DNA of 64,000 bases from Alentia gelatinosa (taxonomy: Eukaryota > Annelida > Polychaeta > Phyllodocida > Polynoidae). Both the position numbers and the translations under genes were made by a program. Shown here one piece after another: positions 45,505 through 57,055 of this stretch (position 1 is the stretch's first letter; every line of letters starts with the position of its first letter). The notes under the pieces are model-generated. The model did not search any database, was not told where the DNA came from, and worked only from the letters and a program-made list of their open reading frames with translations. The stretch covers positions 53,485,950 to 53,549,949 of the forward strand of contig OX465579.1 in NCBI GenBank assembly GCA_950022655.1, in the 5' to 3' direction.

Positions 45505-45917
45505 ATCCTATCTTCTTCTGTATTTCATGACGATTGATATGATATCTTTATTGCCAGACTGTGATAAATATTTCCGGATCATATTTTAAAGAAAGAGGCT
45601 TAATTTCATGTGTTTGTCAGAAAATGGCTACTCATGTTTCGTTCTGTTCTGCATGAAAACATTGATATCGAACAACAAATCATATATCTTTGATATCTAA
45701 TGTTTATGTATAGGCATTAGATATCAAAGATATATACAATGAAATAATATTTGATAGATATTTCGGAAAGATATGATATTTCAAAAATAGATATTTCCTG
45801 GGATAATGGACTATTAAGACAGATATCAGAAAATCATGTTTTTAGCGTTCTACCATATCAGAACCTGGTAATATTGGTATCATTTTAATTGTCTTGAAAT
45901 GCTGAAGAAGGTAGGAT
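45505..45917. repeat. 413-bp imperfect palindrome
   Basis: The centre is a perfect 21-bp stem (45682-45702 against 45715-45735) around a 12-nt loop. The far ends are also complementary: the last 55 bp (ctggtaatattggtatcat through gaagaaggtaggat) match the reverse complement of the first 55 with substitutions. Intermediate parts have diverged. This is the form of an old fold-back transposon or an inverted duplication. Confidence 0.7.
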
Positions 45918-47235
45918 ATAAGTAAAGAAACAAAAAAACAACAACAGTAAAACAACAATCACTAGAATTTTCAAATAATTAACATCTACTGTATTGAACT
46001 ATTATATTATTTCAAAACTCAATCTAGATGTACTATAAATATGATCAATAAACTTCTCTAAAAAAATTCAAGTCGAGCGATGCAGGAGGTTCTGCAAAAG
46101 CCACCTGAGTACTGCAGTGACTGCAGTTGTCAGTTTGAAATAGAATTTCCAGTATTTGATATGTGATATTTTAAGAAATAATGGATCCATAAAGTTGAGA
46201 CTTTTACAGAATGGAGGAATGACAAATTGCATTTAATATTCTAAAATGATGATAAAATGAAATTAAAGATCATGTGTTATATCACATGATCAAATAATGA
46301 ATAAGTTACAATCGCCCTATTAGACCTGTCCCCTAATATATTTCCTTGCAATATGCCTGTGATATTGGATGAAGAATATCACAAGGGAGCGCTGCTCAGC
46401 ACAGCATAGGAGGAGGAAAAGTTATGTAAAATGTACTTTGGACTTCAGCCCCCACAGCAGGAGAGGGGCCTCATATAGCAAGGCATATTAAGGCACACTT
46501 AGAGACTTTTTGTTGCGACTTTGGCCCTTTGGTCGAGGTACAATATTGCAACGATGGATATGGTGAAGGGGAGTTTTATGGCAACCGTTTCCTTGTGCTA
46601 TGCAAAAGTCACTAAGTATGCATTGGTCTTTATGAATGCATGCTCAAAGAAGACAGTGTCTCGACCGTGATCCACATCTACCAAATCCAACAGAAGGTGG
46701 CTGGATAATGGAAACTGGGAATTTGGATGCAAGGTTCCCCTGCACCACAAGCTGTGTTGCAGTTACTAGCATGTAAATGCTCTTGCAGGTGTAAATAAGC
46801 TGATTGTCCATGTATGATTAATGCACATAAATGTACTGACAGAGCCTGAAGTAATTTACCAATTATGAGTATCTGAAATTATTTACTCTCTTAAATGATT
46901 TATCATAACATAACTATCACCCTTGGTATCCCAGGTATAACAAATTCTTAGTAAAGACAAACAAATAAAAAGGTATTGGCCCTTCAGCTACTTTAAGCGC
47001 ACACACGTCTTTGTACCTGCAGTTTGCAACCATTGCTATTCCCTTTCTCTTTCACACACTTATTGTATTTTCTTTCACCCCATTTCGACACTTTCTGCCT
47101 AAACTTCTCACCCTCTCATAAAGTAAGACCAAAACAGACAGGATTTTGGCTTACACACACGCAATTGCTTGGGATTATCCCACGCAGTTAGTGTTCTAAA
47201 TACAACACCTTACTGCACCTGCACATCATCCCATC
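45918..47235. other. No recognised gene; 5' flank of a non-LTR element
   Basis: A 9-bp palindromic hairpin (gatcatgtg / cacatgatc) lies at 46269-46292. The last 100-200 bp may be the 5' UTR of the element beginning at 47236. Confidence 0.35.
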
Positions 47236-47876
47236 ATGAAAGGAGTACAGTTATGTCATTTGAATGCTCATAGTTTGTTTCCTATTATTGATCAAACAAG
47301 ACTGACACTTGCAGATTATGATTACATGGGCGTCACTGAAACATGGCAAACAGAATCCTATACTGATAATATGGTCTCAATGGACAGTAAACGTATATTT
47401 AGGTCTGACAGAGACTGGAAAATTGGGGGAGGGGTGGCATGTTATGTTGCAAATCGCTTCTCCATGTACACCCAAAAGGTTGACAGATTTTCTTTTTGTA
47501 ATACGGATATATAAATCCTGACTCTGATAACAGAAAAACCCTGTAATAAGTACATGAAAATTATATTCTGCTATAAACCTCATGGAGGAACTATGGATAA
47601 ATTTCTGTTGTCTCTGCAATCAATCTTAGACAATGACGCACTGAAGAGATATGAAACTTGGTTAGGTGGTGATTTTAATTGTAATTTAAATGATAGGGAT
47701 GACTTAAATGTAAAAAAAAAACTAGTGAATTTTGGTAGACTCAATCATTTAAACCATACATAGACACAGTAACACGTCCGTCTGGTAGTGGTGGTACCCT
47801 GATAGATCACTTTTACTCCGTCTCAAACTATGTAATAAATTGGGGGGTCAGTAATAAGCTTTTCAGTGACCATCTT

Positions 47877-47928
<52 letters not shown>

Positions 47929-50145
47929 ACAAGGAACAAGAAAAAAGAGAAGAAATCTAGTGTTAAGTTTAATGGTCGGTGTTACAAAAAATATAGCTAT
48001 GACTTAATGAAGGAACATCTATTTAGTATCGATTGGAGTGACTTATGGAATAGTAACACCCTGAATGCACAATGGGAGTTAATTATGAAGCATCTTGAGA
48101 TGTATCTAGATAAACACTGTCCGCTTAAAGACATGAAATTTAAGAAGAAACTTGAAAATTGGGTTACAGATCAAATTTTTTCTAAACTGGATGAGCGAGA
48201 GCACATCATGTGAACATGGAACAAACACAACACAAACCGCGGGACTTTTGGCGTCAAATTAAAGTGATGACGGATGGAGGGAATACAAACGAGACCTGTA
48301 TAATAACCGATGCGACAACAAGCAAACAGGTACCTCTAGAACATAGAGCAGACTATACAAATAAATTCTTTTCGGAAATAGGAAATGAGTTGCTCAACAA
48401 ATGTGACATAGATGGATACATGGATTTAATTAGCACTCTAGAGAATCATCCTAAGAACGAAGAAAATATATTCCTTATCACTACTGCGGAGAATGTACGC
48501 AAATTAATATTGGAATTATCTGAACACAAGTCATCGGGTATTAAAAATATTTCGGGCACCGTAATTAAGCATGCTTTGTTAATCCTAATTAATGAGTTTG
48601 TACATATATTATATACATCCTTTACTGTCGGCTCTTTACCGAGTAAATGGAAAGAAAGAATCATCACGCCCATACCTAAAGGAGGTAACCGAAATAACAT
48701 CTCGAATTGGAGGCCCATATCCATTCAGCCTACCCCATCGAAAATACAAGAAAAAATTGTACATCGTTTAATCTACTCTTATCTAGTGGAACAATTTTTT
48801 TTAACTCCGTTTCAATATGGCTTTTGACTAGGAATGGGAATTGGAGATGCAGTTTCTACATTATTGCAGGACTTATACTATAAAAAGGGACGAGGGAGAA
48901 GTTGTAGCTGCATGCTTTTTCGATGTCCGAAAGGCATTCGATTCTGTACCCCATAGTTTGTTGCTGGCAAAACTTGAATGCCTTGCGCACCTCCCGAATA
49001 ATCTCATTAACTGGTTAAAAAATTATTTAGCAAAACGAAAGCAAAAGGTTATGGTGAATGGATTAATTTCTGACGTAGCTAATGTGGACACAGGGGTGCC
49101 CCAAGGTTCCGTCTTGGGGCCACTGTTATTTATAATTTTTGCAAACGATATGTGCAATAGCTTAAATGGAGTAAAATATATATACAATATGCCAATAACA
49201 TAGTTATTTATAGTTGTAGTGTTGACCATGATATTACCAAAAACATACTAGACGAAAATATTCAAAAATCCGCCTACTGAAACAACATAAACGGCCTTAA
49301 TTTAAATTTAGAAAAAACAATAACTTGCTGGTTTATTCCCCCAACTAAACAGAAATTTGTACCAAAGCTCGACATACGGTGTCAAGAAAAATTACTTTGT
49401 ATGAAATCTTCATATAAATACTTAGGCTTAATACTAGATGAGGGCCTGACCTTCGCTTTGCACATACATAAGATACTAAAGGAGGTCAATAATAAGTTGT
49501 TCAAATTGAGAAAAATAAGGTCTTCCATTAATATGGATGTAGCAAAGAAGATATATTGTGTAATGATAAGGCCGATATAAGAGTACTGTGGATTCGTTTT
49601 GGACGGGGGGAATAAAAAGGAGTTTATGATGCTACAGCTAGCACAGAACAGGGCTTTAAGAATAGTAATCGGAGGATGGGTAGGGAGGATGCTGATATCA
49701 ACTCTTCATGAAAAATGTGAGATTGAGTATCTAGATGTACGGAGGAATAAACAGTTGTTAAAGAAAATGTACAAATTATCTAAAAATGGGAACTTATTGG
49801 TAACTAGTACTGTAAGCACTAGAAGTCAAAACATGAAAAGATTTAAGATAAAAGGTAAATTTGAAAAAGAGCCATACTATAGAGGTGTCAAATTGTGGGA
49901 AAAGTTGCCAATGAAAACTCAAGTATCAGAGAACATAAGGGAAACTGTGTGATTGTGACCAGTAGTCGGATCGCCGTTAGGTAGCTTGCTACTGAAATCA
50001 AAATACACTCGGAATTCTTGCATGTATACAATTTCATCTTTCTTCATCCATGTTGTGTTCTAAAACCTATGGACTCATTGATGTACAATTGGAAGAACTC
50101 CCTTCGGTGAGAAATTGTAATAAAGACTTTAAAACTTTTTTTTAA
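47236..50145 (+). pseudogene. Non-LTR retrotransposon with endonuclease and RT, decayed
   Basis: From ATG 47236 the apurinic-type endonuclease begins with LCHLNAHSL (catalytic Asn) and VTETW (Glu). After an in-frame stop it continues with GGDFNCN (Asp, Asn) and FSDHLLI (Asp, His). A (TA)n array sits right after SDHLLI. The linker (NFRRQIK-like, NKFFSEIG) leads to the reverse transcriptase: RIITPIPKGGN, NWRPISIQPT, then after a stop and frameshift FFDVRKAFDSVPH (box A), GVPQGSVLGPLLFIIF (box B), and in another frame YANNIVIY where YADD is expected. The C-terminal domain runs to about 49950, and a taataaagac signal with an A-rich end follows near 50120-50145. It is catalytically dead. Confidence 0.85.
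47879..47925. repeat. (TA)n array within the endonuclease coding region
   Basis: About 23 TA units directly follow the SDHLLI codons. They encode an Ile/Tyr run and shift the frame. Confidence 0.95.
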
Positions 50146-51599
50146 AGTCTGTGGCCCATGTTCACGTTCTGCTGCATTGCTTTCTTGTCTCGTATTATAC
50201 TTCTTTGTCATTGAGTAATTGACTTTCCTTTCTAATCAAAATGTTTAAAAGTTGTGGAACACAATTGAAATCTAATTGAATCTCATCAGTTGTCTAACGA
50301 ATGTCTTATTTTTGAAATTTTGAAATTTTCGCCAATGCCGAACTCCTATGAAGCTGATAATTGGTCGACGTAGTTGGAATACAATAACTTGCATTAGGTG
50401 AAATCAATATTTAATATTGGTAATTTGCCATTATCCATATTCATTCAGAAAGGGGAAGCACTTGTTTTATGTGAGTGGAATTAGGTCATGTCGATTCACT
50501 GAACTGAGTAATTGTGAATTTTAAAGATTCAGCCTAATTTGGACTGATCAAACAAGAATATCGTTCAAAACTGAGCTTAGTTTCTTCAATCCAGGAAATG
50601 GTTGTGGCTGTGTTGTAAATAGCATTCTTTCATCCCTCAAGCCTAGAACGACGCCCTTTCGTGAGGAGTTGCGTTAGGGCAAGAAAAAGGCGCACCGTGA
50701 AAAATGTCGTCTGGTAGAGCTAGAGACGCTGGAACGGCGGTGAGTGACGTCGGTTGTGCATCACTGGCACCTTGTTTTCCGGAAAGTGGTAATTCGGCGA
50801 CCAATAGTACGTATTACTGCTCGCTAGAGGAACGTGGAATGGAAGGACCAAATCTATGGTGGATGCTGCACGTTCAGTCCTCGCTTGATCCAATACGCTA
50901 GTAATATTGCCCCCTCGTGAGGATAAGAAGCAGAGCCATGAAATGAGAAAGTTTGCTAAAATGAAATATTTACACTGGTGCAGACTAAACATCTCTCGAC
51001 ATGAGTGACCAAGACGGAATGCTCTTTGATATGATTTTTCCATTGACTTATGCAAGGGGAGAAATATCCAGTAGAACACGCGTTTGAACATGTCTAAATG
51101 TGTCATTCTACCAGAAACTGTTATCTTTGTGAACCTCAGGCCATTTTCGAAATGTGGGCCTATAACTCGTGCGAAAATTTTTGATTCAATTCATTTACTG
51201 GTTATTTCGATGTATGTTTGTCTTACAGGATTAAGTTCAATAATTTGCTTAGTTAGGGTATTTCACACCACTCTAATACATATGTGACCCAATTCATCAT
51301 AGTGGGACTTATGTCACAATTCACAGATTTGTAGTTAGCTGTTCCATGGTATAGAGCGGCCCAAAATCTTTTCATAGGGCCCTTGTATGAATCGCTATAC
51401 CTCCTGTAACTAATTTATTTGTTTTATCAAAGTTAAAAAGGCCCAGGGTATAAACCTCCTCCATGATCTTTGTTCTGTACAACACAACAATGTGGGACTT
51501 ATATAAATGCTTTAAAATTCTCAAAATGCTATATTAACATATTTACCTAATTGTAACTCAAAACAAATCTGTCGGAAACTCAAATTTGCTGAAATACAG
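50146..51599. other. Mostly noncoding; possible first exon at 50704
   Basis: The only gene-like signal is described in the next entry. The rest is AT-rich with no recognised repeat or motif. Confidence 0.35.
50704..50739 (+). CDS. Possible 12-codon first coding exon
   Basis: gaaaaATGTCG opens a short frame (MSSGRARDAGTA) that ends exactly at a consensus donor, gcg|gtgagt, in a locally CpG-rich patch. No downstream exon was identified, so this is a weak candidate only. Confidence 0.15.
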
Positions 51600-52790
51600 G
51601 GTGTGCCGTTCAAACCCCATTTTCGACCGCTGTGCTCGATTCTACCTTTGCCCGCCAGATCCGTCGGGTCTCTGACAGTCTGCATCAATCGGGTCGATGT
51701 ACGCACTTCACTGACCCGATTTTATTGCTTTTCCCAACGGGTCAGGCATTACTACCATGTCAGATATGACCAACTCTCCCCAACCTAAAGCCTATAAGAC
51801 AGCGACCCGACCATTGTGCCCGATCACACCTTTGCCCGACGAATCCGTCGGGTCGGTCAGAATCGGGTCGCTGTACGCACTTCACAGACCTGATTTTAAT
51901 CGGGTCGGGCATTACTAGCGTGGGGTTAATGACCGACTCTGCCCGACCATAATCGTGTCGCTGTACGCACTTCACCGACTGTTCCCGATTCTGAGAAGGC
52001 CATTTGAACATCGTTGCTACCTATCCCCTAGTCCGATTTACAAGTGCCTTATACCGATTTGTAGGGGAGACAGAGGTGACAATGAATCTGAAAACAGTTT
52101 CCGAATATCTTAATTGGATCGAAAGTTATGAAACTTTGAATTATTTTCTATGAATCAACACCAGCGGCCCGTGGCTCACCCTGGCTCGGCTCCCGGTGGC
52201 TCTCTTTGATCTAAATAGGGTCATAAAGGTCATGTACAAGGTCATAAAGTGGAGATGTGTGATCGGCAAAGGGTATAAGACAGCGACATTCTTGTTCCCG
52301 ATTATAATCGGTGATCGGATCGGGGACAAACTGTGGAAATTGTCGCTGTCTTATGGGCTTTAAGATTTCGGTGTACGCAGATTCACCGATCGTTCCCGAT
52401 TCTGAGCAGGCCATTCAGATAGCAATACTACCTATTACTCAGTCCGATTTACAAGTGCCTTACACCAATTTGTAGGGTAGAGAGAGGCAATGATAAATCT
52501 GAAAACCATTTCCCGATATCTCAATTGGATCCGAAGTTATTAAACTTTGAATTAATTTCTATGATTCCACACCAGCGGCCCGTGGCTCACCCCGGCTCGG
52601 CTCCCGGCGGCTCTCTTTGATCTCATCCCGGGTAATTTACGAGGTTATAAAAGAGGGAACTGTGATCGGGAACAGTGTAGATGTCGGTGTTTTATAGGTA
52701 TAAGACACCGAAATTATATTCCCGACTCTCACCGAGCCGATGGTCAGGATGAATCGGGAACAAATTTCGGTGTCTTATAGACTTTAGGGT
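51600..52790. repeat. Tandem array of inverted-repeat modules
   Basis: Two modules of about 411 bp (roughly 51950-52360 and 52361-52780) align with a constant offset of 411 over gttcccgattctgag, gtccgatttacaagtgcctta and ccagcggcccgtggctcacc. Each ends in a stem. In module 1 it is tataagacagcgaca (52274-52288) paired with 52341-52354. In module 2 it is tataagacaccgaaat (52699-52714) paired with 52764-52779. A long-range pair, cctaaagcctataagacagc (51784 on) with 52342-52364, brackets module 1. Upstream, 51630-51770 and 51806-51935 are a further diverged duplicate pair sharing cctttgcccg and tgtacgcacttcac. Confidence 0.8.
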
Positions 52791-52861
52791 CTAATTTGAT
52801 AAATGGTCAACGCATAGTTTACTTTATTACTGTCAGGTTCTTTTTTCCCCTTTTTTTGTAG

Positions 52862-53160
52862 CAGCGTCAATTTTACAAAGAGTAAGAGCAACAGCCAGTG
52901 ACATCAAGCATGAAGACAATCATAAAGAAAACAAGTGAAGCATCGGAACCTGTGGCAATTCTGCATGATCTGTCCACGAGTGTAAAGAGAGCTCTGGATA
53001 AACCACAACCTGCCAAAACACATCTGCAAATGTGGTGTGACCTACTTGGGAACCCATCTCCTGATATTAAAGGAAGAGGACAGGGGCACAGTCCAGCAGA
53101 CAGTCGATGCAGTAATATGCGAAATAAAAACAGGGACCTGTTTCAGTAGTTTCGTGACAT
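52862..53160 (+). pseudogene. Possible Myb/MADF-BESS-like ORF of a Harbinger element
   Basis: After an acceptor-like pyrimidine run ending tttttttgtag, the plus strand reads KTIIKKTSEASEPVAILHDL, then KPAKTHLQMWCDLLG. After a one-base frameshift it reads THLLILKEEDRGTVQQTVDA and VICEI. The last part resembles the C-terminal BESS-type dimerisation motif seen in the second (DNA-binding) protein of PIF/Harbinger transposons and in MADF proteins. A Harbinger transposase relic lies 2 kb downstream on the opposite strand, which fits a two-ORF element. The identification is tentative; the SANT/Myb head is not visible. Confidence 0.3.
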
Positions 53161-53502
53161 GTCTAGATGGCGTCTGTGACATCATACGGACAGATCAACA
53201 CAAGTTGCGGCACTTAGGACAAGACAGACCCCAAACACGGTGTGCCCGGTTTCAAAAGTATAAGACAATTTCACTTACCTTAGGAATTAAGCACTGAAAC
53301 TTTACCACGAGCAAGGGATACATATAATCTATAATCGTTCCAAATATGAAGAAAATTGGCTACTCTGATCCACAGATATTTGACATCAATTGTGACATGC
53401 GTTTTGAAAGCTGACAAATTTTTTTCCGCTGTTGCTTGCATTGTTGGTGCCGCTGTTGATGTCTGTCTAGGCCTAATATCACGAAACTACTGAAACAGGT
53501 CC
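53134..53502. repeat. Perfect 24-bp inverted repeat
   Basis: 53134-53157 (ggacctgtttcagtagtttc...) is the exact reverse complement of 53479-53502. Weaker complementarity continues inward. Total span is 369 bp. Confidence 0.85.
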
Positions 53503-53842
53503 GTGATGAGATGTTACTCAGGCATCGATGTAAACTGTTGACTCAAACACCTACAAACAATGATACAATTTTTTATCTGTCATAGTGATTTGCTCATAGT
53601 GTTCTGACAGTCCATTAGTGGGGGAAAAAGGTTTGATTGTGCACATTCTCATAAATCTGCACACTTTATAGCACAACCCTAAGAACTTGCACTACTTGTA
53701 TCTTATAGGACATATTACGGCCGATGGACTCTATGATCTGGTGAGTGCTGCCGATACAAGGAGGATCAACTTGGTGCCAATGTAGACACCTACGGTGTCA
53801 TGTGCAAACCCAGCGGTCTCATCGGCTTATGCAGCAAGGTTT
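53503..53842. other. No recognised gene
   Basis: AT-rich. A 31-bp ag...gt bounded segment near 53710-53740 is too short to call an exon. Confidence 0.3.
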
Positions 53843-54228
53843 ATCCTACCCCTAATATAAAATCCCATAGGCTTAACATTGACTTTCCGTATGCGCCCGT
53901 ATGTCGCATACGGATAAAAAATCGCTCCTAGGAGCGTACAAAAAATGGACCAATCAGAGATCAGCAGCTGAAAGTAGTTCCAAGCGCCTTCAGAGCAGCA
54001 AGGAGAGCTATATGGAAGACTTCAGATAGTTTTTTGTGTGTTTTATTTGTGTAAATATCGTTCACAGGGGGTAGGATAAAATCAAAACCTTATTCGTTTT
54101 AATCTGGGCTCCCGTATGCGACTCCTGGAGTTTTGGCTCCGGATATCACGAGGAGGAGCCGAGTGATATCACTACGCCAAACTCCAGTCGTCGCATACGG
54201 GGGCCCAGATTAAAACTCATCCGGTTTT
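53843..54228. repeat. Nested palindromes sharing a ccgtatgcg word
   Basis: Outer pair: atcctacccc (53843-53852) with ggggtaggat (54068-54077). Within it are a ccgtatgcg / cgcatacgg stem (53887-53913) and a 14-bp perfect palindrome cgctcctaggagcg (53923-53936). Immediately to the right is a 145-bp near-perfect fold-back (54084-54228) whose arms of about 45 bp include gttttaatctgggctcccgt and end in gatatcac / gtgatatc. The ccgtatgcg word occurs in all main stems, so the parts are related. No ORF. Confidence 0.85.
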
Positions 54229-55166
54229 ACGATAATACCGTCCAGCCATATGTGCTTCAATCTGTCCCAGACACAGATTATGTACTTTATAACATGAGAC
54301 CGGCACCACACACACACCAGCTTGAGACACTCAGCAACGTTATGTGCAATCTTAATCACTTTGTGTTGCAGGAGGCTATGAATCTGTCGCCATCGAAACT
54401 GCAGCAGCTGTAGGCATCTTATTAGATGCCTGTAGCTAAAATGTGTAGTACTTAACAGTTTTACACACTGCAGATGTTGCACAAATGGGTGTCTCTTGTC
54501 GAATGTGATTAATCAAGCGGTTTCAAATTTCATTCATACTGTGTACTCACAGAGCAGTTCAGTTCTGTCACAACACAGACTTGTTAGGTAATCAGCTGAG
54601 TTCCATTGTTCTTTCTATAGTTACCAGTTTGCATTGAAGTATTTGTAACCATAAAGTTCTGGTGATTAGTTTACCTACCTCAGGGGTATGTAATGCAAAC
54701 TATCAAAGTCAATCGCAACTCTATGTTCACAGAAACGGCCAGGTAAGGCAGATATTTTGAAAGTGAGTGCAATTACTATTCACAGTGGTAGTGGAGCATG
54801 TAAGCTTTGCTTTTCAGGGCCAACAGGATATGCATGGGTTTGCAAAACTATTTTTAGCTTATAGCCTGCTTTTTCTTGGCTCTAGTTTGCAAGGCCCTAG
54901 GCTTGGTGATTATAGTGGTGATGGTGCATAAAACCTTGCAATCTGATAGAGTCTTAAGGTCACTTTCTGATTATTATGTTACTAAATAAAGGAAGGCTAT
55001 GTTGAAAAGCAACAACAAAAATCTTTATTACCCATATTTAAACATATCTCTTAACACAGCTTCAGTGCTACAGGAAGCAGGTTTTTTTAATCCACTATTG
55101 TGCCTTGCTTATTTTCCAGTTAAGGAGCCATCAAACGCTTGGTGCGGTCAGGTTGCCATGACACAG
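54229..55166. other. No recognised gene
   Basis: The plus-strand frame at 54232-54410 reads protein-like (NTVQPYVLQSVPDTDYVLYN) but matches no family I know and has no clear splice borders. A small hairpin aggcatcttattagatgcct lies near 54414. Confidence 0.3.
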
Positions 55167-55187
55167 CCCTCCCCCCCCCCCCCCCCC
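55167..55187 (+). repeat. Poly(C) tract
   Basis: About 20 C on the plus strand, close to the 3' end of the Harbinger relic. Confidence 0.9.
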
Positions 55188-55205
55188 TCCATTGAACAGA
55201 AGTAA

Positions 55206-57054
55206 GTTGTCAGAAGCGCTGTTCCTTGGCTTCAACGCTGTAGTTTCCGCAGCAGGTCTGGGGCTTGCCTCCTGTCACCTTCAATGATTTCACCTTTAAC
55301 ACCTTCTTGGTCGACCGCACCAGCTGGGATGTAGTTTCTACCAGTATTGGCCTCCAACATGTTGTGGAGGACTGCACATGCCAAGACAAAGTAATTTATA
55401 TGTCAGAAAGATCCTGTCATACATGTGTGGATGATGTGGAACTCTGCTTCTAGGATCCCAAAAACATTCTCCACAATACAAGGTGCCTAATTTAGACTAT
55501 AGTTGAAGATTTCCTCATTGTTGCTCAGGAGTCCCTGGCTGAATTGTTTCATCATGCATGGTGACATGGCAAAGGCGTCATCACCAATGAAGTGTACCTT
55601 TATTTCACAGCCATTCACAACCTTTCCCTTGGACAACTTATCTTTGTTATCCTGTAGGTGCTTGTATAATCCGCAGTCTTTCCATATGCCACCGTCCGAC
55701 AAACTTCCTTCTTCTCCGACACTGATATACAGGATCTCAAAGTTGGAATTGGCAATAACTAACATCACCATGCTGTGAAATCTGAAAGTTATAGTATAGA
55801 GAACCTGCCCCTGGAAGTTTCATTATTCAAACATGTTTACCATCCACTGACCCAATACATGCTAAATACTGCCACCTCTGCTCGAAGGGTTTTGCGCTGC
55901 CGGCCCACTCTGTACGGCTTTGTGGAGTTTGATTGAACAAGTTGAAAGTCATTAATTAAAACTTTTAATACAGATATGGCCGGACACACTAGTACAGTTT
56001 TTGGTAGACCTGGCAACTTTTTCCCTATGATTAGATTGTGAATTCATAGATTTCTATCACATAAAACCAGACACACGCTGCAACACAAAATGTATCCTGT
56101 AGTATCCTTGTATACTATTGCATCTAATGTCTAACGTTTGGTCTCTATATGTGTGTTACTGTTAACATGACACACTTACTGTAAGCTGCTGCCATCTGTG
56201 AGCAACTCTGACAACTACTCATGTATGACCTCTATGTGGTATTTCTAGGAACAGGGGATTGTGACATACTTCTCTCTCTCTGTCCATAGCCTTGGTACCA
56301 TGAAGACATAGGAATAAATGCTGCCATAATAATCCAACATCATCCTGCCTTAGTTCCCATATTTCACATAATCACACACTACATATCCCCTGTGAGAATG
56401 CAATTTTTGTAAACTGAATTTCTTTAATTTGTATAATACTTTACCAGATTTTTACTCAATCAGGTGGTGATGCCTAAAAAGTGACTGTTTTTCATAGCTG
56501 ACGACAGCACCAACTACGTTCATTGTACTGACCTTCAGGTATTTCCCATGGAACACTTTTTATCTTGCTTATGACGTCTCTTGTACTATACCCCTAAGAC
56601 TGTTCAGCCCGATAGAGAAAGCATGCTGGAGAGTCCTGATAGAAGCCCCTGAAAAAAAGTAAGGAATTAAGAGTTTTATTTTACACACTATCCAATATGA
56701 CAATGAAATGATATTATAAGCTGAGCAACATTAATTACAGTTTAACATAATAAATTTTAAAAATATCATTACGAACAGACACAGAAAAATCGATTTCTCT
56801 CTGCCCCCGTAAGAATTCACTACATTTAATTATGAAAAAAGAAACAAATACAAATATTTTTTTAAACTGAGGCAAGGAAGTTAAGTGTTATGGTTACCCT
56901 CCACGGTGATAGCTTTTCTGAAGTTAATATCTTAGTGGGCGATGTGGGGCTGAGCCCCTCCCCCTCCCTCCCCCCCCCCCCCCCCCATGATGGCATCAAA
57001 AAGGCGTAGCGACATGCGTAACATCTGGAAAAACTCGCTGGGGTCAACCTGCGC
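55206..57054 (-). pseudogene. PIF/Harbinger transposase (HARBI1-like nuclease), multi-exon relic
   Basis: Minus-strand exon 1 starts after cactttgcgcag at 57055. It reads VDPSEFFQMLRMSLRLFDAIM, is broken by a G tract, then reads DINFRKAIT and TLNFLAS. Exon 2 (56648-56533) lies between a tttttttcag acceptor and a gaag|gtcagt donor and reads GASIRTLQHAFSIGLN, LRGIVQETS and HGKYLK with two stops. Exon 3 (about 55955-55206) reads AKPFEQRWQYLACIGSVDGKHV, then a stop, a frameshift, MVMLVIANSNFEILY, VSDGG, HFIGDDAFAMSP, another stop, IVENVFGILEAE and NYFVLACAVLHNMLEA. The acidic triad of the DDE_Tnp_4 family is visible as Asp (VDGKH), Asp (GDDAF) and Glu (VENVFG). HARBI1 itself is a domesticated relative; the stops here exclude a functional gene. 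Confidence 0.85.
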
Positions 57055-57055
57055 A

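Noticed and set aside
54232..54410. Protein-like plus-strand frame (YVLQSVPDTDYVLYNMRPAP)
   Set aside because: Borders on a palindrome, lacks a start and clear splice sites, and fits no family I know. Left as a possible decayed exon only.
55206..57054. Interpretation as a functional domesticated HARBI1 gene
   Set aside because: At least four in-frame stops, a frameshift after VDGKHV and a homopolymer break in the first exon exclude an intact protein.
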